DNA from: JBKHYJ01 sp046565505
GTDB lineage: Bacteria; Acidobacteriota; Blastocatellia; UBA7656
Assembly (NCBI GenBank): GCA_046565505.1
Contig: JBKHYJ010000080.1
Location: 1-64,000, forward strand
Direction of reading: 5' to 3'
Length of the DNA: 64,000 nucleotides
The translations under genes were made by a program, and so were the position numbers. Positions 1-7,980 of this stretch are shown piece after piece. The notes beneath the pieces are model-generated. The model saw only the letters and a list, made by a program, of their open reading frames with translations, was not told the origin of the DNA and did not search any database. Within the stretch, counting starts at the first letter, position 1. Every line of letters starts with the position of its first letter.

Positions 1-225
1 CGATCTCATTGATGAGGGTAACAGGAGCGACGAACATAGCGGCAGCTTGTCGGATGTATGCGGCGCAGCCAGGGCTTGGGCTGGCAGCCCTTGGGCTTGA
101 TCTCCGAGAATGAATAGACCCTGCCGGCTCACGCCGCGTGCTTGACAGAATTTCTATCAGAAACTACCATCCTTCAGCCACAGACCTGTGGCGGCAACCG
201 ACCGCTCCGATTCGGGAATTATGTT
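1..225. other. window edge, no supportable gene
   Basis: Short open stretches enter from the left edge in two plus frames and stop near positions 100-112, so the end of an upstream gene may lie here, but nothing in the translations is recognisable. A small inverted repeat (GGGCT / AGCCC) sits near 78-91. The first supportable start codon is at 226. Confidence 0.3.
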
Positions 226-696
226 ATGGATGTCACGCTGCGCCCTGTAACTTCCGAAGACGAACCTTTTCTCTACGAGGTATACAAGTGGGCGCACAGC
301 GCGGAGCTGCCCGCCGATTATATGGAGCCGGGTCAGCGAGAGCTTCTTTTCAGGATGCAGTTTTACGCCCAGCAGCAAACTTACAGCGCGCAATTCCCGA
401 TGGCCGAAGACAAGATCATTCTCGTGGACGGTCGCCCGGCGGGAAGGCTGCTCGTCGAGCGGAGGGAGAGCGAAATCCGGGGGGTTGATATAGCGTTGCT
501 GCCCGACCACCGCAGCGCGGGGGTGGGGAGTCTTCTGATTCAAGACCTGATGGCCGAAGCAAAGAGGGGGGGCAAGCCTTTTCGGATTCAGGTGGTGAAG
601 ACGAACAGGGCCGCGCGCCTTTACGAGCGGCTGGGGCTCTATAAGACGGGCGAGAGCGGCGCGCATTGCGCGATGGAGTGGCTCCCTGATAAATGA
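226..696 (+). CDS. GNAT family N-acetyltransferase (paralogue 1)
   Basis: This 156-residue protein is the size of a single GNAT domain, which transfers an acetyl group from acetyl-CoA to an amine; the substrate cannot be read from sequence. The acetyl-CoA loop is visible as DIALLPDHRSAGVGSLL (family pattern Q/R-x-x-G-x-G/A), followed by the typical C-terminal strand RLYERLGLY. The open frame extends upstream to 142, but the internal ATG at 226 starts directly at the conserved N-terminal strand (MDVTLRPVT), so I use it. It is clearly paralogous to the gene at 1067-1570 (shared features include AQQQ-Y, the IALLP-HR loop and a C-terminal MEW). A DUF6916-like gene follows 33 bases later, probably in one transcript. 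Confidence 0.85.
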   Translation: MDVTLRPVTSEDEPFLYEVYKWAHSAELPADYMEPGQRELLFRMQFYAQQQTYSAQFPMAEDKIILVDGRPAGRLLVERRESEIRGVDIALLPDHRSAGVGSLLIQDLMAEAKRGGKPFRIQVVKTNRAARLYERLGLYKTGESGAHCAMEWLPDK

Positions 697-729
697 GCGA
701 GCTTGCGGCCTTTCACAGGAGGGCGACTC

Positions 730-1029
730 ATGCTTGACGATCTCAGACTGAACAGCTTTTCTGAAAACCTGAACACGAAATTCCGCGTGCTCGCGGGCGC
801 GGATAAAGTCGTAGAATTGGAACTGGTAGAAGCCAAAGACCTCGGCTCGAACGCCAGGCAGGAGCGATTCTCGATGCTGTTCTGCGGGCCGCTCTCCGAC
901 GCCATCGAACAGAAGACCTACAAGATAGAGCATGACAAGCTAGGCTCTCACGAGTTATTCATAGTCCCGGTCGGCGTTAGCAAAGCCGGCAGGGAATACG
1001 AAGTGATCTTCAACCGCTTAATCGGGTAA
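730..1029 (+). CDS. DUF6916-like small protein (paralogue 1)
   Basis: A 99-residue protein with no signal peptide and no catalytic motif. The pattern F-x-M/L-x-F-x-GP followed by Y-x-I/V-x-H and a terminal EVIFNRL matches what I remember as the DUF6916 family; function unknown. The start is set by a strong ribosome site (AGGAGGG, about 7 bases before ATG 730) rather than the longer frame from 703. The gene at 1857-2321 encodes a paralogue with the same core behind a Tat-type leader. Its place between two acetyltransferase genes and close to a tail-collar gene suggests a shared accessory function, which is inference. Confidence 0.7.
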   Translation: MLDDLRLNSFSENLNTKFRVLAGADKVVELELVEAKDLGSNARQERFSMLFCGPLSDAIEQKTYKIEHDKLGSHELFIVPVGVSKAGREYEVIFNRLIG

Positions 1030-1066
1030 TCGTGTTCATCCGACACGGATTCCCACCCCCTGGACG

Positions 1067-1570
1067 ATGAGAGAAGAACTGCAAAATCACGAGCAAAGCG
1101 TCGCCTTAGATCTTCACCCCGTGCGGCAGTCGGACGAAGACCTTTTATTCGAGATCTACGCCAGCACCCGGACGGAAGAGATGTCCCAGACGGGGTGGGA
1201 CGAAGCCCGCAAGCGAGATTTTCTTCAGCTACAATTCGCGGCACAGCAACAGCATTACCGGAGCCGCTTCCCCCGCGGGGACCACAGGCTGATAGTCAAA
1301 GACGGTTCACCGATCGGGCGAATTTACACGGCCAGGAGTGAGCATGAGATTCGCATACTCGACATAGCCCTCCTCCCCCAGCATCGCAATGCCGGCATCG
1401 GGACCGCCTTACTAAAGGACATACTGTCCGACGCGCAGAGTTCGCGCCGGACAGTCAGAATATACGTCGAAAGCTCCAGCCGCTCGCTCAGGCTCTTCGA
1501 GCGTCTGGGGTTCTCCAGCGTCGAGACTTCCGGCCTGCATCAGTTGATGGAGTGGCGCCCGAAGGCGTGA
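1067..1570 (+). CDS. GNAT family N-acetyltransferase (paralogue 2)
   Basis: This 167-residue single-domain GNAT protein has the acetyl-CoA-binding segment LLPQHRNAGIGTALL and the C-terminal LFERLGF strand typical of the fold. It aligns over nearly its whole length with the product of 226-696, sharing the AQQQ-Y-x-x-x-F-P segment and a C-terminal MEW, so the two arose by duplication. The gene lies 37 bases after the first DUF6916-like gene and probably belongs to the same transcript. No ribosome site is obvious. Substrate unknown. Confidence 0.85.
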   Translation: MREELQNHEQSVALDLHPVRQSDEDLLFEIYASTRTEEMSQTGWDEARKRDFLQLQFAAQQQHYRSRFPRGDHRLIVKDGSPIGRIYTARSEHEIRILDIALLPQHRNAGIGTALLKDILSDAQSSRRTVRIYVESSSRSLRLFERLGFSSVETSGLHQLMEWRPKA

Positions 1571-1856
1571 GCCGCATCGAGCCCATCATAAGAGCCGCCG
1601 CGCCGCCTTCCACTTTCGCCGCAGATTTTCATGGCAGGCCCGGCCCTTACCTGTCGCACGGCCCGCGATAATTACCGCCCAGACGGCTTAGCTATGAAGC
1701 GCACACGACCTGACATAAATGGCCGCCGTCCAGGTCAATGCGGCAAGCGCGCACACCACTAGCGGCCGGTCGAAAATTACGGCCGGGAACATGCCTCGGC
1801 CCAGCGCCGGGCGGTAAGTAGCTACGAATCAGCTATGGGGCGATTAGTGCCCGCGC

Positions 1857-2321
1857 TCATTTGCGCAGGCGGTTGAATATAGCCTCGTAGTACACGCCAG
1901 AGTTGTCGCTCTTGAACGGAACTATCAGAAGCTTGAAGGGCTTGAGACCGTCATGCCTTACCCTGTACGTGTTCTGATCGAGCGGCCGGCCGGCCGGACC
2001 TTTGAATACGAGCGAGAACGCCTCTAATCGCGGCCGGCTCTTGAGCGCGGTCGCCTGGATCAATTCAACCCTCGCGACCTTCAGCCCCCCGTCGTACAAG
2101 CCGAAGCCTGTATTTTTGAGAGATGAGAATGTTTCGAGCGATAACGAATTAATCGCGTCCAGGTCACTTTCCGGCGGCACGTCGAAGCCAGGCCCGCCTG
2201 CCCGCCGGTCATCGCCCCCGACGCCCAACAGGTTAGCGGCCCTGACAGTCTGTAAAATTACGAGTGCGGAGATACCCGTAGAAACCCCTGCCTTCAAGAA
2301 AATCCTTCGTGACACTGACAT
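1857..2321 (-). CDS. exported DUF6916-like protein with Tat-type leader (paralogue 2)
   Basis: This 154-residue protein begins with SRRIFLK, matching the twin-arginine motif S-R-R-x-F-L-K, then a hydrophobic stretch to about residue 30, so it is probably exported folded through the Tat system. Residues ~60-154 repeat the core of the small protein at 730-1029: F-S-L-x-F-x-GP, YRVRH, LLIVP and YYEAIFNRL. A ribosome site (AAAGGAAAG) precedes the ATG. It is transcribed away from the tail-collar gene and towards the GNAT/DUF6916 pair. Function unknown. Confidence 0.75.
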   Translation of the reverse strand: MSVSRRIFLKAGVSTGISALVILQTVRAANLLGVGGDDRRAGGPGFDVPPESDLDAINSLSLETFSSLKNTGFGLYDGGLKVARVELIQATALKSRPRLEAFSLVFKGPAGRPLDQNTYRVRHDGLKPFKLLIVPFKSDNSGVYYEAIFNRLRK

Positions 2322-2423
2322 CGTTCTTTCCTTTCAGTTGAGATTGCCTGATGGTGAGTGGGGGGTACTATATTTTCTTTCGGGCAAATACTCAACATAA
2401 ATTGTAAGGGGGGAATCACCTGC

Positions 2424-2452
2424 TTGACTTAGCCATTTTTCATGCATACAAT
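2424..2452 (+). promoter_or_regulatory. sigma70-type promoter for the tail-collar gene
   Basis: TTGACT (2424-2429) and TACAAT (2447-2452) are separated by 17 bases, a good match to the housekeeping consensus. Transcription would start near 2459, leaving a leader of about 178 bases before the tail-collar gene. Read by eye, not scored. Confidence 0.55.
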
Positions 2453-2529
2453 CGCTCCGCCTGGCTCCAGTAAACTTTGTAACAGTGTTGTTTAAACTTG
2501 CCTGTTCAGGGGGATATCAGGAATTAAAG

Positions 2530-2604
2530 ATGACGCGCGCGGCCGGAGGGCTCATCCTGTTTGAGCTTTCCGGCCTGATTTTGATTTTTGAGAGCGCTGA
2601 ATAG
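2530..2604 (+). CDS. possible 24-residue leader peptide
   Basis: A short frame ATG to TAG, overlapping the hairpin at 2541-2575. An AGGA lies about 8 bases before the ATG. The peptide starts MTRAAGG and is then mostly hydrophobic (LILFELSGLILIF). It could be a translated leader that affects hairpin formation, or chance. Confidence 0.2.
   Translation: MTRAAGGLILFELSGLILIFESAE
2541..2592 (+). terminator. intrinsic-terminator-like hairpin in the tail-collar leader
   Basis: GGCCGGAGGGCTCA (2541-2554) pairs with TGAGCTTTCCGGCC (2562-2575), 14 pairs including two G-U, around a 7-base loop, followed by a T-rich run (TGATTTTGATTTTTG). It lies between the promoter at 2424-2452 and the gene at 2637, so it would end transcription early unless prevented. 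Confidence 0.55.
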
Positions 2605-2636
2605 GCCCAACATAGAAAGCTGAAAAGGAGAGAATC

Positions 2637-3146
2637 ATGTCTGAACCTTTCTTAGGTCAAATCACCATCGTAGGATTCAATTTCGCCCCCAGAGGATGGG
2701 CGCAGTGTAACGGGCAAATACTGCCGATCGCTCAGAATACGGCACTGTTTTCGCTGCTCGGCACGACGTATGGCGGCAACGGTCAAACGACCTTCGCCCT
2801 GCCGGATTTGCGCAGCCGCGTTCCTATTCATGTGGGCCAGGGCCCCGGCCTCTCAAGCTACGCCCTCGGCCAGGCGGCCGGCACGGAAACCGTGACCCTG
2901 AACATCAACCAGATGCCTACGCATAACCATCTTATGGGCGGCAGCAGCGAAGAGGGCGGCCCAAGTAGCCCCTCCGGGCAGGTGCCCGCCAAGGGAGGCA
3001 TCTACGGCCCGGCCCCCGATGGCACGCTTATGAATCCGACCGTGATCACGAATACCGGCGGTAGCCAGCCTCACGAAAATATACAGCCGTACCTGACGCT
3101 CAACTTCTGCATCGCTCTTGAAGGGATATTCCCGAGCAGAAACTAG
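2637..3146 (+). CDS. phage tail collar domain protein (microcystin-dependent protein family)
   Basis: The 169-residue product opens with FLGQITIVGFNFAPRGWAQC and continues with CNGQ-x-LPI, FSLLGTTYGGNG, FALPDLRSRVP and MPTHNH, the hallmark order of tail-collar (MdpB-type) proteins related to phage tail-fibre tips. Such proteins occur in chromosomal clusters without other phage genes, as here; their role is not settled. The middle (residues ~97-125) is a Gly/Ser/Pro-rich loop. A good ribosome site (AAAAGGAGAG) precedes the ATG. No other tail, capsid or lysis gene is visible, so this is not an intact prophage. Confidence 0.9.
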   Translation: MSEPFLGQITIVGFNFAPRGWAQCNGQILPIAQNTALFSLLGTTYGGNGQTTFALPDLRSRVPIHVGQGPGLSSYALGQAAGTETVTLNINQMPTHNHLMGGSSEEGGPSSPSGQVPAKGGIYGPAPDGTLMNPTVITNTGGSQPHENIQPYLTLNFCIALEGIFPSRN

Positions 3147-3206
3147 GCCCTAATCAGTCCAGCCGAATCTTTTCGTCACGTTGCACGAGCCAGATCGACA
3201 GACGAG

Positions 3207-3236
3207 TTGGGTGGGAGGCGTCGCGCCCCCACCCAA
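3207..3236 (+). terminator. terminator-like hairpin after the tail-collar gene
   Basis: TTGGGTGGG (3207-3215) pairs perfectly with CCCACCCAA (3228-3236) around a 12-base loop. No T run follows, so it may be an RNA end-protection or pause structure rather than a full intrinsic terminator. Confidence 0.35.
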
Positions 3237-3360
3237 TGGTCCCGCAACTCGCAATGTCCCATAAATCGCGGCGTCATAAAACGCCTATCCATAGTCTTCG
3301 ACAACTCAAGACTCATTGCAGATCGTGTGTGATGAGCCTGGATAAAGGAAGGACCCCAAA

Positions 3361-6300
3361 ATGTCAGCTATTAAACCGAAAACGATTCGACGCATGCTTA
3401 TCTACTCGTGCATCACGGCGCTTTTCAGTGTTCAACTGCTCGGGATTGTGTCACGCGGCGTAGGTGCCTACTCGTCTAAGGCATCGGCCTCGCCCCAGCG
3501 TGCCGGCGCCCCCGAACATCTGGGCGCTACGACAGCATCAAAGGAGCAATCTAAAACGCAGCCGGAAGCAGGCTCGGGCAACCTTTGGAATGACGCGCGT
3601 TTCATACAGCCCGGAAAACTTTATACAGGCGCCCTTAAACGCAGCGTGGGCGGGTGGGATTATGACCTCTATTCATTCAAGGCGGATGCAGGCCAAGCTG
3701 TTGAAGTGAGCTTCGCCACGCACCCCGGAATCAGAATCGGGAAACGAGACACGAAGATAGAAATACTCGACATGTATGGGGCGGCTATAGATTCTTCGCG
3801 CGCCAAGGCTAAAGGCGGCGCGCCCTCCGAAGGAGAGGTGAGGGTCGCCATGCTCCCGGCGAGCGAAGTCTACTACGTGAGGGTGTCGAGCAGGCCCCTT
3901 GCGGATGGCGCGTCGCACCGGCTCAATTATCACCTCGCAATCGAAACCACTTCGCAACCTTCTTACAAGGTGTCGCCCCTCGTCACTTCGGGCTGGGGGT
4001 CACAAGTGTCCGCCGCTGACCTGAGCCTGGAAGAGCAGATGGCCTCCGTCAAGCAGGGGATGGAAGTGGATGGCCCCACCGACGAGACCATGGAACAGTA
4101 TGAAGCGCTGCTTGAGCAGATGAACGATCAAACGGCCTCACAGTCGGCAAGCTCGGGCGGAGGCATCAGGGCTATGGCGACTTCACCTTGCATCGCCGGC
4201 GCGCTGACCAATACCGATTCGACCTATAATCGCACGAACACTCTGGCGTCTTGCCCCACGCTCAGCGGGACCGGGACGAACGTGTTTTATGACACTTATG
4301 AGTTCACGGTCTCCGGCTGCGCAAGCACCAACGTCACGGTGAGCCTGTGCGGGACGAACCCATGCGCGGGTACGGGAACCCTGGCCGATTCCTACGTGGC
4401 GGTCTACCGCGCGCCCGGCGGGACTTCCGGGGCGTTCAACCCCGCCAACCCGTGCACGAACGTAATCGCCGTCAACGATGATTCCTGCGGGAGCCGCTCG
4501 CAGGTGACGGCGTCGGGCGTCGGACCTGGCAACTTCGTCGTGGTGGTCACGTCATTCGCCAATAATCAGCAGGGGACATACAATCTCTTCGTGGACGCGC
4601 CGGGCGGCGGGTGCACGCTGACGCAGGTAGTGCCTTGCGCGCCGCCGCCGACGCCGACGATTACGGCTAACCCCTCGCCGGTCGCCGCCGGCTCGGCCGG
4701 CAACACGGCCACGGGCCCCGCGGGCGCGAGCAGTTATACATGGACCATAAGCAATGGCAGCATCACGAGCGCGACAAGCGCCCAGGCGATCACCTACACG
4801 GCGGGCGCGGCCGGCAGCGTAGTTCTCGGGCTGACGGTCACTAACGATACGGGGTGTAGCGCCACCAATACGCTACAGGTACCCGTCATAACGCAAGCCG
4901 GCGGCGCCGTCTGCATCTCGGGCGCTTTGACCGGGACTGACCCGACTTACCAGCGCATAAATGCTTCAGGGTTCAATGTGCCGCCGGGCAACTGCACCCT
5001 AAGCGGGGTCGCGACGAACGTGCGTTACGACGCTTACGAATTCCACATCGCCGATTGCGCCACTTTCCCCACGTCCGTCACGGCGACGCTGTGCGGCCCG
5101 TCCGGCTGCGGCCCGGTAACGGCGGCAGGCAGGCTGACGGACTCCTACATAACGATCTACAGGCAAGGCGGGGCGACGGGCCCGGGCGGGGCGCCAGGCC
5201 CATTTAATCCGAGCAGCCCTTGCTCAAATGCTGTCGCGGTCAACGACGACCTTGGCGCGGCAGGCTGTTCCTTCAACGGGAGCCTGTCGGGAGTGACCAC
5301 GTCGCTCGGGAGTGGGAATTTCGTCGTAGTCGTCACTTCATTCGGGAACGGGCAGAGTGGAACTTATAACCTCCGTGTGAATGTTCCCGGCGCCACCTGC
5401 TCGGTGGGCGCGTGCCCCACTATCACCGCAACCGTGAGCGGCGGCGGAACAATTTGTGCCGGCGACTCGTCTTCAGTGACGGTATCTATGACCGGCGGCA
5501 CGCCCCCCTACACAGTAACGTTGAGTAATGGCGGCGGGGTCCAGACAGGCAATGGCCCTTCGTTTAACTTTACAGTGACGCCATCAGCGACGACCACCTA
5601 CTCGGTATCGTCTGCCACGGATTCGGCAAGCTGCTCGGCGTCAGGGGTCGGCAGCGCAACGGTGACAGTCAATCAGCCGCCGACGACCGCCAGCGCCGGC
5701 GCCGATCAAAGCGTCTGCTCTGCCACGGCTACGTTGACAGGTAACATGCCGGCCATAGGCACGGGCACCTGGACGTTGGTCAGCGGCGCGGGCACGATCA
5801 CGAGCCCCGGCTCGCCGACGACGGGCGTCACTGGCCTAGGCTTCGGCCCCAACGTCTTCCGCTGGACCATCACTAATGGCTCCTGCGCCGCTTCTACTGA
5901 TGATGTCACCATCACCAGGGACAAGCCGCCAACGACAGCGGATGCCGGGCCGGATCAGACTGTCTGCTCTGCCACGGCTACGTTAGCAGGTAACACGCCG
6001 GCCATAGGCACGGGAACCTGGACGTTGGTCAGTGGCGCGGGGACGATCACCTCACCTAACTCTGCGACCTCTGGAGTGACCGGGTTGGCGGTCGGCGCGA
6101 ACGTGTTCAGGTGGACCATCACTAACGGCACATGCGCGGCTTCTACGGATGATGTCGTCATTACTAGAGACGAGGCCCCGACGACCGCAAATGCCGGGCC
6201 CGATCAAAACGTCTGCTCCTCTACGACGACATTGGCCGCCAACGCTCCGAGTGTAGGCACGGGCACCTGGACGCTGGTCAGCGGCGCGGGCACGATCACG

Positions 6301-7644
6301 AGCCCGGGGTCACCGACGACGGGCGTCACTGGCCTAGGCTTCGGCCCCAACGTCTTCCGCTGGACCATCACCAATGGCACGTGCCCCGCTTCCACAGATG
6401 ACGTAACTGTCTCTAGGAGCGCGCCGAACGCCGTGTGCAAGAACATCACTGTATTCCTGAATTCGAGCGGGCAAGCCAGCATCACGGCGGCGGACGTTGA
6501 CGGCGGCAGCACGTCCGTCTGCGGAATCGGGTCGCGGAGCGTATCACCCAACAGCTTCACCTGTGCGAACGTCGGGCCGAACACGGTGACGCTGACGGTG
6601 ACGGACGTAAACGGAAATAGCAGCCAGTGCACGTCAACCGTCACTGTGGTAGACAACACGCCCCCCAGCATCACCTGTCCTGCCAACATAACGGCCGTGG
6701 CGGGAGCCGGCGTATGCTCGGCTGTCGTCACTTACACGGTCGGGGCCGGCGACAACTGCGGGGCAGTGACGGTGGTTAGCAATCCCCCGTCCGGTTCGGC
6801 TTTCCCCGTCGGTACGACACCTGTTGTCGCCACGGCGACAGACGCTTCCGGCAACACGGCCACATGCAGCTTCAACGTCACGGTCACCAACCCCAACCCG
6901 GTTGCGACGATCACCGGCCCGCCCAGCGGCTCGATCTTCGCCGTCAACATGCCTGTCAGCTTCACGGGAACGTTCACCGACGCGGGGGGCGGCACACATG
7001 CGGCACAGTGGACCTTCACCAGCATCAACCCGACCGTTAACCAGCCGGGAGTCGTTAACGAATCGACAGGCGCCGTCAGCTTGAGTTACTCCTTCGCTAG
7101 CGCGGGCGTCTATTTCGTGAAGCTGACCGTCACGGATAGCTGCGGCGGTTCAGGCGTGGCGACTACGGTTGATGGGCTTGACGCTATGGTCGTCATTTAT
7201 GACTCGGAGAGCTTTGTGACCGGCGGCGGCTGGATCAACTCGCCCGCGGGGGCGTACGTTGCTAACGCGGCCCTGGTCGGGAAGGCGAACTTCGGTTTCA
7301 ACTCCAAGTACCACAATGGGTCAAGCATCCCGACGGGCCAGACGGAGTTCCAATTCAAAGCAGGTAATTTCAATTTCCACAGCACCGATTACGAGTGGCT
7401 GGTGGTCACAGGAGCCAAAGCGCAGTACAAAGGCTCTGGCACGGTTAACGGCAGCGGCAGTTACGGCTTCATCGTCACCGTCATTGACGGAGACGTGACA
7501 GGCGGCGGCGGAGCGGACAAGTTCCGTATCAAGATATGGAACAAAAACAATGGGAACGCCGTCGTTTACGATTCGCAGCCCGGCGACCCGGACGCCGCCG
7601 ACCCCTCCACGTCCCTCGGAGGCGGCAGCATAGTCATCCACTAA
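3361..7644 (+). CDS. very large secreted modular protein with HYR, PKD-like and post-COAP-type C-terminal domains
   Basis: A 1427-residue exported protein. Residues 1-38 form a signal peptide. Residues ~70-195 resemble a bacterial pre-peptidase (PPC-like) beta domain. Around 222-258 is an acidic helix (EEQMASVKQGMEVDG). Two copies of a Cys-rich beta module follow at ~277-415 and ~517-678 (each ending near GNFVVVVTSF and GTYNL). An Ig/PKD-like domain separates them, and another follows the second. Three near-identical 83-residue repeats cover ~773-1021. An HYR-type domain (ITCPANI, FPVGTTPVVATATDASGN) lies around 1100-1180, then a PKD-like domain and a C-terminal domain starting SFVTGGGWI, as in post-COAP-type domains. 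The pattern suggests a surface or extracellular structural or adhesive protein. Ribosome site AAGGAAGG precedes the ATG; a strong terminator follows. Confidence 0.8.
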   Translation: MSAIKPKTIRRMLIYSCITALFSVQLLGIVSRGVGAYSSKASASPQRAGAPEHLGATTASKEQSKTQPEAGSGNLWNDARFIQPGKLYTGALKRSVGGWDYDLYSFKADAGQAVEVSFATHPGIRIGKRDTKIEILDMYGAAIDSSRAKAKGGAPSEGEVRVAMLPASEVYYVRVSSRPLADGASHRLNYHLAIETTSQPSYKVSPLVTSGWGSQVSAADLSLEEQMASVKQGMEVDGPTDETMEQYEALLEQMNDQTASQSASSGGGIRAMATSPCIAGALTNTDSTYNRTNTLASCPTLSGTGTNVFYDTYEFTVSGCASTNVTVSLCGTNPCAGTGTLADSYVAVYRAPGGTSGAFNPANPCTNVIAVNDDSCGSRSQVTASGVGPGNFVVVVTSFANNQQGTYNLFVDAPGGGCTLTQVVPCAPPPTPTITANPSPVAAGSAGNTATGPAGASSYTWTISNGSITSATSAQAITYTAGAAGSVVLGLTVTNDTGCSATNTLQVPVITQAGGAVCISGALTGTDPTYQRINASGFNVPPGNCTLSGVATNVRYDAYEFHIADCATFPTSVTATLCGPSGCGPVTAAGRLTDSYITIYRQGGATGPGGAPGPFNPSSPCSNAVAVNDDLGAAGCSFNGSLSGVTTSLGSGNFVVVVTSFGNGQSGTYNLRVNVPGATCSVGACPTITATVSGGGTICAGDSSSVTVSMTGGTPPYTVTLSNGGGVQTGNGPSFNFTVTPSATTTYSVSSATDSASCSASGVGSATVTVNQPPTTASAGADQSVCSATATLTGNMPAIGTGTWTLVSGAGTITSPGSPTTGVTGLGFGPNVFRWTITNGSCAASTDDVTITRDKPPTTADAGPDQTVCSATATLAGNTPAIGTGTWTLVSGAGTITSPNSATSGVTGLAVGANVFRWTITNGTCAASTDDVVITRDEAPTTANAGPDQNVCSSTTTLAANAPSVGTGTWTLVSGAGTITSPGSPTTGVTGLGFGPNVFRWTITNGTCPASTDDVTVSRSAPNAVCKNITVFLNSSGQASITAADVDGGSTSVCGIGSRSVSPNSFTCANVGPNTVTLTVTDVNGNSSQCTSTVTVVDNTPPSITCPANITAVAGAGVCSAVVTYTVGAGDNCGAVTVVSNPPSGSAFPVGTTPVVATATDASGNTATCSFNVTVTNPNPVATITGPPSGSIFAVNMPVSFTGTFTDAGGGTHAAQWTFTSINPTVNQPGVVNESTGAVSLSYSFASAGVYFVKLTVTDSCGGSGVATTVDGLDAMVVIYDSESFVTGGGWINSPAGAYVANAALVGKANFGFNSKYHNGSSIPTGQTEFQFKAGNFNFHSTDYEWLVVTGAKAQYKGSGTVNGSGSYGFIVTVIDGDVTGGGGADKFRIKIWNKNNGNAVVYDSQPGDPDAADPSTSLGGGSIVIH
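5677..6423 (+). repeat. three tandem 249-bp repeats inside the secreted protein gene
   Basis: Copies start at 5677, 5926 and 6175, each 83 codons. All contain TWTLVSGAGTITSP and NVFRWTITNG and end near STDDV. Copies 1 and 3 share near-identical DNA over the central part (from GGCACCTGGAC to CGCTGGACCATCAC), pointing to recent gene conversion or duplication. Confidence 0.9.
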
Positions 7645-7657
7645 AACAACCCCGGGA

Positions 7658-7693
7658 GGAGTGCCGGCCTGAAACCGGCACTCCTTCGTTTTT
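7658..7693 (+). terminator. intrinsic terminator after the large secreted protein gene
   Basis: A perfect 10-bp stem GGAGTGCCGG (7658-7667) / CCGGCACTCC (7675-7684) with a 7-base loop is followed by TTCGTTTTTG. It lies 14 bases after the stop codon. The remaining gap to 7980 holds no gene that I can support. Confidence 0.85.
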
Positions 7694-7980
7694 GCACATG
7701 CCCACCGACCCCTGCGCCACCGATTGGCCGACATATTCAGGGGAACCGCTGACCCCGCAGAGACAGCCTCGCCCGATGCAAGTAAGGTAGTTGCCAGTTT
7801 ATTTCCTGTGTTATCATCCTCGGACCGGCCGAAAAGAGTCTCGTCGCTTGAGGATTTCTCAAACCGAATTTTTGATAATGATTTGTTGAAGATTTCGTGA
7901 TAACCTAGGGGCCTCAAAACCCATTGCCGTATCATTGACTACGATGGAGAGGACGCCCATCCAGCAAGGAGGATTCGCAA

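Noticed and set aside
157..933. Long minus-strand frame opposite the first GNAT and DUF6916 genes
   Set aside because: It is the antisense of two recognisable genes, has no domain pattern and no ribosome site; typical of high-GC shadow frames.
2637..3146. Prophage remnant suggested by the tail-collar protein
   Set aside because: No capsid, portal, terminase, integrase or attachment site nearby; chromosomal MdpB-type genes commonly occur alone.
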